A stretch of DNA of 64,000 nt. Origin: SZAS-103 sp964449135 (GTDB lineage: Bacteria; Pseudomonadota; Gammaproteobacteria; Xanthomonadales; Xanthomonadaceae). The stretch covers positions 1 to 64,000 of the forward strand of contig CAYUXZ010000010.1 in NCBI GenBank assembly GCA_964449135.1. The letters run 5' to 3'. The translations under genes were made by a program, and so were the position numbers. Each line of letters opens with the position of its first letter. The first letter of the stretch is position 1. Positions 1 to 7,243 of the stretch are shown piece by piece. A model generated the notes under the pieces. The model did not search any database and was not told the origin of the DNA. It saw only the letters and a program-made list of their open reading frames with translations.

Positions 1-1385
1 GTGAGGGTCAGCGGGTCAAGATCAGCTACGGCATCAAAGAGCGCTTTGAAAAATTTAACGCGTTAAGCTACACGGATGAGGCGATTCAGTATGCGGTCTA
101 TCACTCCAACCGCTATATTCCAGACCGGTTCCTTCCGGACAAGGCGATCGACCTGATGGACGAGGCGGGAGCGCGCGTAAAGCTGCGCCAGACCTCGCTG
201 CCGGAAGAGATCACCGAAGTCCAGAAGCGGATCAAGTTCATCGTTCACCGGATGGAGAACGCGATTGCGAACCACGAGTTCGAAAAAGCGCGCTTCTACT
301 CCGATGAAGAGCGCAAGGAGCGCGAGAACCTGCGCGCCCTGCGGGAAAAATATCACCTGGATGAGTCTTCCACCGGCGTTGTCGCCCGTGAAGACATTGA
401 GGAAGTGGTCAGCCGCTGGACCGGCGTGCCCGTGACCTCCATCAAGGAAGAAGAGACACAGAAGCTGCTGCGCGTGGAAGAAGAGCTGCACAAGCGCGTG
501 ATCTCGCAGGACAAGGCCATCAGCGCCCTGGCCCGCTCGATCCGCCGCTCACGTGCCGGCCTGAAATCTCCGCACCGCCCTATCGGCTCGTTCCTGTTCC
601 TGGGACCGACCGGCGTAGGCAAGACCGAAGTCGCCCGTACGCTGGCGCACTTCCTGTTTGGCAGCGAGAAATCATTGATCCGCTTCGATATGTCGGAGTT
701 CATGGAGAAGCATTCGGTCAGCAAGCTGATCGGCTCGCCTCCGGGATACGTGGGCTATGAAGAAGGCGGCCAGTTGACCGAGCGCGTGAAGCGGTCACCC
801 TATTCAGTAGTACTGCTGGACGAAATCGAGAAGGCGCATCCGGATGTGTTCAACATCCTGCTGCAGGTGCTCGACGACGGGCGCCTCACCGACGGCCAGG
901 GCCGCACGGTCGACTTCCGCAATTGCGTGATCGTGATGACCTCGAACCTCGGCTCGCACGTGATCCAGGAAGTCGCGAACCAAGCGGGCGACGACGAGGC
1001 GCAGGCTTACACGCAGATGAAGGCCGGCGTGATGGCGGTCGTGCAGGCGCACTTCCGCCCCGAATTCATCAACCGGCTCGACGAGATCGTCGTGTTCCAT
1101 CCGCTCGACAAGTCGCAGATTCGCGAGATCGCGCGCATGCAGACGCAGTATCTCGGCAAGCGCCTCGCCGAGCGTCAGATCGGCCTTTCGATTTCCGACA
1201 AGGCGCTCGCGCTGCTCGGCAACGTCGGCTTCGATCCGGTCTACGGCGCGCGGCCGCTCAAGCGCGCGATCCAGCAGCAGCTCGAGAACCCGCTCGCTTC
1301 GAGGATTCTCGCGGGCGAGTTCGGCGCGGGCGATACCGTGCAGGTCGACGCGGTGGGCGGGGCGTTGGTGTTCCGCAAGGGTTGA
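1..1385 (+). CDS. Clp-family AAA+ unfoldase, 5'-partial and chimeric (ClpC-type body, ClpB-type C-terminus)
   Basis: The reading frame is open from base 3 at the window edge, so the N-terminal part is missing. It shows the end of the first AAA+ domain, a short UVR-like middle segment (EFEKARFYSDEE region) typical of ClpC, the VVSRWTGVP linker, a second Walker A (GPTGVGKTE, about 604-630), Walker B (VVLLDEIEKAHP, about 808-843) and TSNLGS. ClpB would carry a long coiled-coil middle domain, which is absent here. From about 868 the protein instead matches ClpB (QVLDDGRLTDGQGRTVDFRN, then PEFINRLDEIVVFHPLD and GARPLKRAIQQQLENPLA). Codon use shifts at the same place from mixed (tta, att, ttt) to strongly GC-ending. 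I infer an assembly join inside the shared EKAHPDVFNILLQ tract, so the mosaic protein is probably not real. The 3' part is the genuine end of the host's clpB. Confidence 0.85.
   Translation, partial: EGQRVKISYGIKERFEKFNALSYTDEAIQYAVYHSNRYIPDRFLPDKAIDLMDEAGARVKLRQTSLPEEITEVQKRIKFIVHRMENAIANHEFEKARFYSDEERKERENLRALREKYHLDESSTGVVAREDIEEVVSRWTGVPVTSIKEEETQKLLRVEEELHKRVISQDKAISALARSIRRSRAGLKSPHRPIGSFLFLGPTGVGKTEVARTLAHFLFGSEKSLIRFDMSEFMEKHSVSKLIGSPPGYVGYEEGGQLTERVKRSPYSVVLLDEIEKAHPDVFNILLQVLDDGRLTDGQGRTVDFRNCVIVMTSNLGSHVIQEVANQAGDDEAQAYTQMKAGVMAVVQAHFRPEFINRLDEIVVFHPLDKSQIREIARMQTQYLGKRLAERQIGLSISDKALALLGNVGFDPVYGARPLKRAIQQQLENPLASRILAGEFGAGDTVQVDAVGGALVFRKG
831..868. other. Probable assembly chimera junction inside clp gene
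   Basis: ClpC-type residues (EIE) end near 830 and ClpB-type residues (QVLDDG) begin near 865. The bases between encode a stretch conserved in both families, which is where an assembler could switch genomes. Codon bias changes across this tract. This is inferred from sequence reading, not from read coverage. Confidence 0.7.
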
Positions 1386-1394
1386 GCGACGCGT

Positions 1395-3050
1395 TCAGGA
1401 CGATGCGGCCTTCACCGCATCGTCCACGCTCCAGTCGTTGAGCGACGTTGCGGGCAGTTGCGGCAGCGCGGCGCGCAGCAGCAATTCACGCACATCGTCC
1501 TTCAGGCGCGCGATGCGCAGGGCGATGCGGCGTGCATCCAGCCAGATCGCGAAATCGGCGAGTGATTCCAGCGAGGTGCTGTCGAGGTCCGGGGATTCCT
1601 CCAGGCTCAGCACCACGCGCTTCAATTCCCTGCGTTCCTCGACGCGCGATCGCGCGATCGTGAAGATCGATTCGGCGTTCGCGAAGAACAACGGCTCCTC
1701 GGGACGCAGGATCAGGATGCCGGGAATCTCCGCAGCATTTGTGGTCGCCGCCGGCACGAAGTCGTGACTCTCGCCGAGACGGCCGAGCACGCTCAGTCGC
1801 GGTGTCGCCAAGCGATGCAGCAGCAGGATCAGGCTGATCGCGATCGCGACCAGCAATCCATCGAGGATGCCGAACACGAACACCGCCAGCACCGCAGACA
1901 ACACGAGCAACCGGTCGCGTTTCCATTGCAGATACGGTTTGAAGACCGACAACCGCCACGAGCGGCTCACCGCATGGATCACGATCGCGGCGAGTACGGG
2001 TACGGGAATGCGTTCGATGAAGCGCAGCAATGTCAGCACCATCAACAACACGCAGACGGCGGCGATCAGTCCGGACGCGCGCGATCGCGCGCCGGCCGCC
2101 TCGTTCGCCGACGTCGCCGAATAACCCGCGCCCACCGGCATGCCGTGCAGCAGGCCGGACACCGCGTTGGCGACACCGAGTACGAGCAGGTCGCGGTTCG
2201 CGTTCACCGCATCGCCGTGTCGCAACGCGAAGGTGCGAATCGAGCCATAGGACTCGGCGTAGAGGATCAGCACCAGCGCGGCGGCAAGTTCGATGCTCGG
2301 CAGCCACTGATCGCCCGAGGGCCAGGCTGGCAGCGACGTATCCAGCGAAAGATCGATTCTGCCTGTCAGGTTCACGCCGTGCGTTGCGAGCCATCCGGAT
2401 GCCGCAATGCCGAGTACGATCACGAGCAGATACCCGGGCACGCGACGCACGCGTTCGCTCAGGAACAGCAGCGCGATCGCGGCGACGCCGCAACCCAGCG
2501 CATAGGGATTGAACGCGTTGGAGGATTCCAGCAATCGCCACAGCAGCAGCGGCACGAAGTCGCCGTGCAACGCCGGAAATCCCGACAGGTGCGGCAATTG
2601 CTTGAGCGCGATCACGCAGGCCAGGCCGAACGCGAAACCGCGCAGCACCGGACGCGCGACGAGTTGCGAGAGTCCGCCCAGGCGCAGGCTGCCGGCGATC
2701 AGGAAGCAGGCGCCGGTGAGCACGACCATCGTTGCCGCGATCGCTGTGCGCGACGTGTTCTCGATGCTTGCCAGAGCGATCATGCCCGCGGCGAGCACGG
2801 CGGCGGACGAGGAGGTCGCCGACACGATCGCATGGCGGCTGCGTCCGAATACGCCGTAGATCAGCAGGCCCGCGAGCAACGCGATCACGCCTGCTTGCGG
2901 CGGCAGGTTCGCGATGCCCGAATAGGCCACCGCTTCGGGCAACAGCAATCCCGCGATGGAGAGGCCGGCGAGCAGGTCGGCGCTGTATAACGACGCGACG
3001 CGCACGGATGCGCCAGCCGATGATCCTGTCGTGGACGCGTGCTCGTTCAT
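1395..3050 (-). CDS. SulP-family (SLC26) anion permease with STAS domain
   Basis: A 551-residue inner-membrane protein of the sulfate permease family, predicted to move sulfate, bicarbonate or another small anion. The N-terminal two thirds is a run of hydrophobic segments containing the family-type stretch LPEAVAYSGIANLPPQAG and the later GMPVGAGYSATSANEAAGARS. The last about 110 residues form a STAS domain (ILILRPEEPLFFANAESI, then VVLSLEESPDLDSTSLESL), the regulatory tail of this family. I chose the start at 3050 because its ATG overlaps the stop of the upstream gene in an ATGA, implying translational coupling. An in-frame ATG six codons upstream (3068) is possible. The partner gene encodes a ParB-like protein of unknown role. 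The substrate cannot be told from sequence; no carbonic anhydrase gene, which would hint at bicarbonate, is adjacent. Confidence 0.9.
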   Translation of the reverse strand: MNEHASTTGSSAGASVRVASLYSADLLAGLSIAGLLLPEAVAYSGIANLPPQAGVIALLAGLLIYGVFGRSRHAIVSATSSSAAVLAAGMIALASIENTSRTAIAATMVVLTGACFLIAGSLRLGGLSQLVARPVLRGFAFGLACVIALKQLPHLSGFPALHGDFVPLLLWRLLESSNAFNPYALGCGVAAIALLFLSERVRRVPGYLLVIVLGIAASGWLATHGVNLTGRIDLSLDTSLPAWPSGDQWLPSIELAAALVLILYAESYGSIRTFALRHGDAVNANRDLLVLGVANAVSGLLHGMPVGAGYSATSANEAAGARSRASGLIAAVCVLLMVLTLLRFIERIPVPVLAAIVIHAVSRSWRLSVFKPYLQWKRDRLLVLSAVLAVFVFGILDGLLVAIAISLILLLHRLATPRLSVLGRLGESHDFVPAATTNAAEIPGILILRPEEPLFFANAESIFTIARSRVEERRELKRVVLSLEESPDLDSTSLESLADFAIWLDARRIALRIARLKDDVRELLLRAALPQLPATSLNDWSVDDAVKAASS

Positions 3051-3667
3051 TCCAGCGATCCGTTCCATCCGGGCAGATAGGCCGCGGATTGCCCGTGCGC
3101 GAGCAGCAGCGCGCGACGCAGCATCTTTCCTCCGATCGTGTCGTCCTGCAACCTGATCTGCGCGCGGTAGAAATCCGCCCAGAGAAATTCGGCGTAGGGC
3201 GTGGTGTCCTTGGCGCAGCCGCCGGCGACGCGCACGCGTGCCGCGAGCGTGCGGTAGGGATCGTCCTGCAGGTCGCGCAGACGGTCGGGAATCGCCGAAT
3301 ACTCGGTTCGGCGTCCCCTCGCATCGTAAGGATGCGCCCAGCGGTAGAACTCCATCGTCCGCCAGAACGTCGGTGCATCGAGCATCGAGAAATCGCGCTG
3401 GATGATCACCGGCACTTCATCCACGCCTTCCTCGAGCAGGGCTAGGCCGAGGTGGTGGTGATCGACGATATGGACGCGATCCTTCGGGCCGAGCACGCCC
3501 GGGAACCAGTGCGAGGCGAGCAGCTGCTTGCGCTTCTTGCGACCGAGCTTGCGCCACTCGGCGCGCTTGGCCCGCACTTCGGCCATGCCGACGCTGGTCT
3601 GCGTCGGCTTCAAATCGTACGGCGCGACCGACAGCAGGGGATGATGCAGCCCATGGTGATGGTGCAC
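3047..3667 (-). CDS. ParB-like nuclease family protein (PF08857-type)
   Basis: A 206-residue cytoplasmic protein that I assign to the putative ParB-like nuclease family from the patterns SVAPYDLKPTQTSVGMAEV and VHIVDHHHLGLALLEEG, which resemble a ParB/sulfiredoxin-type fold core. Biochemical function is not established for the family. The start is GTG at 3667, preceded by a good GGAGGAG ribosome-binding site; the resulting N-terminus is unusually histidine-rich (MHHHHGLHH). Its stop overlaps the start of the SulP permease gene by four bases, so the two proteins are likely made together. It is not part of a parAB operon and a role in chromosome segregation should not be assumed. Confidence 0.7.
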   Translation of the reverse strand: MHHHHGLHHPLLSVAPYDLKPTQTSVGMAEVRAKRAEWRKLGRKKRKQLLASHWFPGVLGPKDRVHIVDHHHLGLALLEEGVDEVPVIIQRDFSMLDAPTFWRTMEFYRWAHPYDARGRRTEYSAIPDRLRDLQDDPYRTLAARVRVAGGCAKDTTPYAEFLWADFYRAQIRLQDDTIGGKMLRRALLLAHGQSAAYLPGWNGSLE

Positions 3668-3753
3668 GGCGGCTCCTCCGGAAGGACGAGGCGCCGAGCG
3701 TAGCTCAAAACCGGTGATGCGGAGCTGTCATATTCGCCCTCCGCGGCAACGCA

Positions 3754-4671
3754 TCACGTCGCCGTTGCAGCCGATCGCTTCCACGATGGCGAAACGATCG
3801 ATCCGCGCTGCAGCGCGACCATCAACAGCGCGATCGTGACGATGCTGCACAGTGCGAGCGCGACCACCGAGGCTTCCGCTCCGAACACGCCGCCACTGAG
3901 CCAGTCCGGGCCGGTGCGGTTCGACACGAGAAACCCGTCGGCATGCGTGCCCGACACGGGGATGCCGTAGACCGCGCCCTGCATAGTGTTCCAGGCCGCG
4001 TGCAGGCCGGCGCAGGTCCACAGCGAACGCGTCACGTGGTAGATCATCGCGAGCAGCAGTCCGGCCTCGATCGCGATCGCTGCAGAACTCCAGAGCGTCG
4101 CGCCGGGATTGCCCAGATGCAACGCGCCGAACACCGCGGCGGAGATCGCCAGCGCCCACCAGGTGCCCAGGCCTTCTTCGGCGATCCGGAACAGCACGCC
4201 GCGCATGAGAATTTCTTCCGCGATCCCGGCGGTGACGCCGGCGACGAGCAGCTCCGAAATCCAATCGGGATGCGCGTTGAGGCCGGTCACGTGATAGCTG
4301 CCGGCGATCCAGAGCACGCCGACGACCGCGCTGAACAGGATGCCGCCGCCGGCGATGCCGATCGCAGTCCGCAGCAGCATCGCGCTCGGCGAAAATTCGG
4401 CAACGTCACGCCGTTCGATCAGACGCACCAACACCAGGTAGGCGAGCACGGCCGGCACGAGTTCGACGAGGAAATTCGCGATCGCGAGCTGCATCTCGGT
4501 CGGATTCCGCGGCAACGGCGCGATCAGGCCGATTCCTTTCGCCATGCCGAGCGCGAACACGGTGAACATCGCCACGAAGATCACGATCCTCGCGAGCGGC
4601 GAATACACGATCCAGCGCTTCCAGCGCGATGCGGACGCGGGCGTGGCGAAGGCGAGGGCGGGAGCATCCAT
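3754..4671 (-). CDS. CPBP-family intramembrane metalloprotease
   Basis: A 305-residue multi-spanning membrane protein. The hallmark motifs of the CPBP (Abi/Rce1-like) family are present: EEILMRG (the EExxxR box), FGALHLGN (FxxxH box) and a later HAAWN, which together supply the putative metal-binding glutamates and histidines. Members cleave or process substrates within the membrane, some in bacteriocin self-immunity and some in prenyl-protein processing. No bacteriocin gene lies nearby, so the substrate is unknown. It is a single-gene unit between the ParB-like gene and prfC, all on the same strand but separated by about 90 bases on each side. The catalytic set looks complete, so I expect an active enzyme. 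Confidence 0.85.
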   Translation of the reverse strand: MDAPALAFATPASASRWKRWIVYSPLARIVIFVAMFTVFALGMAKGIGLIAPLPRNPTEMQLAIANFLVELVPAVLAYLVLVRLIERRDVAEFSPSAMLLRTAIGIAGGGILFSAVVGVLWIAGSYHVTGLNAHPDWISELLVAGVTAGIAEEILMRGVLFRIAEEGLGTWWALAISAAVFGALHLGNPGATLWSSAAIAIEAGLLLAMIYHVTRSLWTCAGLHAAWNTMQGAVYGIPVSGTHADGFLVSNRTGPDWLSGGVFGAEASVVALALCSIVTIALLMVALQRGSIVSPSWKRSAATAT

Positions 4672-4763
4672 CGGGCGTGGCCGGGTTCGGGTCGCGGCAG
4701 GCTAGCAGAGCCGCTGCGGCCGGAACCGTGGCTTAGGTCATGACCGCCGGCGATTCGGCGCGG

Positions 4764-6368
4764 TCAGTCCACGGCCAGCGCGTGCGCGTGTTCGCGGGTC
4801 GCGGCGAAGCGCACGTCGGGCGCGCGTTCCATCGCGAACTGCAGGTTCACCCGCGTCGGCGCGAGGTAGACGAGCTGGCCCGCCGCGTCGAGGCCGAGGT
4901 TGAGCGCATTCTTCTCGCGGAACTCCTCGAGCTTTTTCGCGTTGTCGCAATGCACCCAGCGCGCGGTCGCGACGCCCACCGGTTCGAAGCTTGCGTCCAC
5001 GCCGTACTCGTCCTTGAGGCGGTAGGCGACCACGTCGAACTGCAGCGTGCCGACCGCGCCGAGGATCAGGTCGTTGCTCATCAGCGGGCGGAAGAACTGG
5101 GTCGCACCTTCCTCGCTGAGTTGCGCGAGGCCCTTCTGCAACTGCTTGAGCTTCAGCGGATCGCGCAGGCGCGCACGGCGGAACAGTTCGGGCGCGAAAT
5201 TCGGGATGCCGGTGTAGGACAGCTTCTCGCCGGCGGTGAAGGTGTCGCCGATCGAGATCGTACCGTGGTTGTGCAGGCCGATCACGTCGCCGGGATACGC
5301 GCTATCCACGATTTCCCTATCACTGGCCATAAAGGTCAGCGCGTTGGCGAGCTTGGTGTCCTTGCCCGCGCGCACGTGGAAGGCCTTCATGCCTCCGGTG
5401 TAGCGGCCCGAGCACACGCGCAGGAAGGCGACGCGGTCGCGGTGCATGGGATCCATGTTCGCCTGGATCTTGAAGACGAAACCGGTGAAGGCCTCCTCCC
5501 CGGGCTCGACTTCGCGCGTCGTCGTCGCGCGCGGCGCGGGCGACGGCGCGTGCTCGACGAAGAAGTCGAGCAGCAGCTGCACGCCGAAGTTGTTCACCGC
5601 CGAGCCGAAGAACACCGGCGTCTGCTGGCCGTCGAGGTATTTCTGCTTGTCGAACGGATGCGAGGCGCCTTGCACGAGATCCAGTTCCTCGCGCACCTCG
5701 CGCAACATGTCGGCACCGATGCGCGCCTCCAGCGCGGGATCGGCCAGCGAGGCGAAGATCGTCGAATCCTGGCGCGTGAAGTTGCGGCCAGGCTCGTACA
5801 GGTGCACCTCTCCGGTGAGCAGGTGCACCACGCCCTTCAGGCGCGAGCCCATGCCGATCGGCCAGGTCACCGGCGCGCACTGGATGCCGAGCACCGATTC
5901 GACCTCGTCGAGCAGGTCGATGGGGTTCTTGCCCTCGCGGTCGAGCTTGTTGATGAAGCTCATGATCGGCGTGTCGCGCAGGCGGCAGACTTCCATCAGC
6001 TTGATCGTGCGCTCCTCGACGCCCTTGGCGACGTCGATCACCATCAGCGCCGAATCGACCGCGGTGAGCACGCGGTAGGTGTCCTCGCCGAAGTCGGCGT
6101 GGCCGGGCGTGTCGAGCAGGTTGACGATCTTGCCCTCGTAGGGGAATTGCATCACCGACGAAGTGACCGAGATGCCGCGCTCCTTCTCCAGCGCCATCCA
6201 GTCGGACGTCGCGTGGCGCGCGGCCTTGCGGCCCTTGACGCTGCCGGCCATCTGGATCGCGCCGCCGAACAGCAGCAGCTTCTCGGTCAGCGTGGTCTTG
6301 CCGGCGTCGGGGTGCGAGATGATCGCGAAGGTGCGGCGGCGGAGGGTTTCGGTCAGATGTGCGGACAT
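4764..6368 (-). CDS. prfC: Peptide chain release factor 3 (RF3)
   Basis: A 534-residue translational GTPase. RF3 removes RF1/RF2 from the ribosome after termination and acts in post-peptidyl-transfer quality control. GTP-binding motifs are intact: P-loop SHPDAGKTT, switch region ERGISVTSSVM, DTPGHADF and NKLD. Length matches the family (E. coli RF3 is 529 residues). The paralogous elongation factor G is longer and lacks the RF3-specific ending seen here. The ATG at 6368 has no clear Shine-Dalgarno sequence; a 7-bp GC hairpin (6377-6394) sits where one would lie, and a consensus -10 box is just upstream. The gene stands alone between a CPBP protease gene and pilA, all on the minus strand. Confidence 0.96.
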   Translation of the reverse strand: MSAHLTETLRRRTFAIISHPDAGKTTLTEKLLLFGGAIQMAGSVKGRKAARHATSDWMALEKERGISVTSSVMQFPYEGKIVNLLDTPGHADFGEDTYRVLTAVDSALMVIDVAKGVEERTIKLMEVCRLRDTPIMSFINKLDREGKNPIDLLDEVESVLGIQCAPVTWPIGMGSRLKGVVHLLTGEVHLYEPGRNFTRQDSTIFASLADPALEARIGADMLREVREELDLVQGASHPFDKQKYLDGQQTPVFFGSAVNNFGVQLLLDFFVEHAPSPAPRATTTREVEPGEEAFTGFVFKIQANMDPMHRDRVAFLRVCSGRYTGGMKAFHVRAGKDTKLANALTFMASDREIVDSAYPGDVIGLHNHGTISIGDTFTAGEKLSYTGIPNFAPELFRRARLRDPLKLKQLQKGLAQLSEEGATQFFRPLMSNDLILGAVGTLQFDVVAYRLKDEYGVDASFEPVGVATARWVHCDNAKKLEEFREKNALNLGLDAAGQLVYLAPTRVNLQFAMERAPDVRFAATREHAHALAVD

Positions 6369-6376
6369 GCGGCGCT

Positions 6377-6422
6377 GCGCCCCGAACGGGGCGCGGATTC
6401 ATCACGGGATGCCGCCATTATA
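6377..6422 (-). promoter_or_regulatory. prfC promoter -10 box and 5'-UTR hairpin
   Basis: On the minus strand a perfect TATAAT lies at 6422-6417, placing a transcript start near 6410. No good -35 box was found at 17 bases. The short leader contains a GCGCCCC/GGGGCGC hairpin with a four-base loop at 6377-6394. It ends about eight bases before the prfC ATG and covers the expected ribosome-binding region. This suggests translational damping, but no ligand or regulator is evident. Confidence 0.5.
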
Positions 6423-6440
6423 GCCGCGCCGCGACCGGAT

Positions 6441-6475
6441 TCCGGAAAAGAAGAGGGCCGCGACTTGCGCGGCCC
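6441..6475 (-). terminator. Rho-independent terminator of pilA
   Basis: Inverted repeat GGGCCGCG (6455-6462) and CGCGGCCC (6468-6475) with a five-base loop, followed on the minus strand by a T-rich run (TCTTCTTTTCC). It lies 35 bases past the pilA stop and separates pilA from prfC. Confidence 0.75.
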
Positions 6476-6509
6476 CCGTGATGGCGATGCGGCGTTGCCG
6501 TCGCGCGGA

Positions 6510-6974
6510 TCAGCCGCTGCACCGGCAACTGCTGGAGCACCACTTCTGCTTGAGCGCTTGTGCTGCCGGCGTATCGCTCACGCAGACCCAGGAAATGCTG
6601 CCGGCGTGGGTGACAGGCGAGAAGTAGAGGACCTTGCCGTCGATCGCCGTATTGGCCTTTTGCGGGGAGTTGCTCGAGTAATAGACGGCAACATTCCCCT
6701 TGCTGACCAGATCGACCTTGTTCACATAGTTGCCGGTGATCGACGTGTTGGTGGCCAGGCCGGCCGAGGCGTTGGACAGCGGGAAGTAACCGTGGTTCTG
6801 GTAGAACTCGGCGTCCGCGGTCTTGACGCCGTCGGCCAGCGAGGAGCCTTCCGAGACCTGCGAACGGATCACGTAATCCTGATACTGGCTGAGCGCGACG
6901 GCGGCCAGGATCGCGATGATCGCGACCACGATCATCAGCTCGATCAGTGTGAAGCCTTTCTGGATGATGTTCAT
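6510..6974 (-). CDS. pilA: Type IV pilin major subunit (PilA-like)
   Basis: A 154-residue type IVa prepilin. It begins with a six-residue leader (MNIIQK) and the prepilin peptidase site G/FTLIELMIVVAIIAILAAVA, including Glu5 of the mature protein and the hydrophobic helix used for fibre assembly. I chose the ATG at 6974 because it gives the short leader; a longer frame upstream would add 20 unlikely residues. The C-terminal region has one cysteine at WVC and three in the tail (KWCSSSCRC), more than the single disulfide pair usual in such pilins. A sigma-54-like promoter lies about 98 bases upstream and a strong terminator follows, so it is a monocistronic, highly expressed gene. No other pil genes are in the window. 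Confidence 0.92.
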   Translation of the reverse strand: MNIIQKGFTLIELMIVVAIIAILAAVALSQYQDYVIRSQVSEGSSLADGVKTADAEFYQNHGYFPLSNASAGLATNTSITGNYVNKVDLVSKGNVAVYYSSNSPQKANTAIDGKVLYFSPVTHAGSISWVCVSDTPAAQALKQKWCSSSCRCSG

Positions 6975-7071
6975 GTGGGCCCTCGGGTTGGCGGATGAAA
7001 TCGCAACGCGCACGCGCGCCGCGATACCTTGCATCTGTGCGCCAGCCTTCGAGGCCTGGTATCCGACTGTA

Positions 7072-7086
7072 GCACTTTCCGTGCCG
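7072..7086 (-). promoter_or_regulatory. Candidate sigma-54 promoter of pilA
   Basis: The minus strand reads CGGCACGGAAAGTGC, which keeps the GG-N10-GC spacing of sigma-54 promoters and matches most of TGGCAC-N5-TTGC. It is about 98 bases upstream of the pilA start. Sigma-54 with PilR drives pilA in several gammaproteobacteria, which supports the reading. The rest of the 269-base spacer holds no gene that I can support. Confidence 0.55.
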
Positions 7087-7243
7087 CCCCCGTTTCGATG
7101 GATGGCTTGGCGAATCCGGGGCGACGTGCGCGGGCGTGCCCGATGCCGCGGAGCGACGCCAATGCGTCCGCAAATGCCGCAATGCGTCAGTCCGCGGCTG
7201 CTGCCGATGCCTCGCTACCGCGAAATCCGCCATTCCGGCGTTG

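Noticed and set aside
3641..3667. His-tag or vector contamination suggested by MHHHHGLHH
   Set aside because: Only four histidines precede a glycine, codons match the host, a normal RBS precedes the GTG, and no vector sequence adjoins it.
4740..6998. Open frame of about 750 codons on the plus strand across prfC and pilA
   Set aside because: It is an antisense by-product of GC-rich codon bias: the translation is low-complexity in Arg, His, Glu and Val, while the opposite strand holds clear RF3 and pilin motifs.
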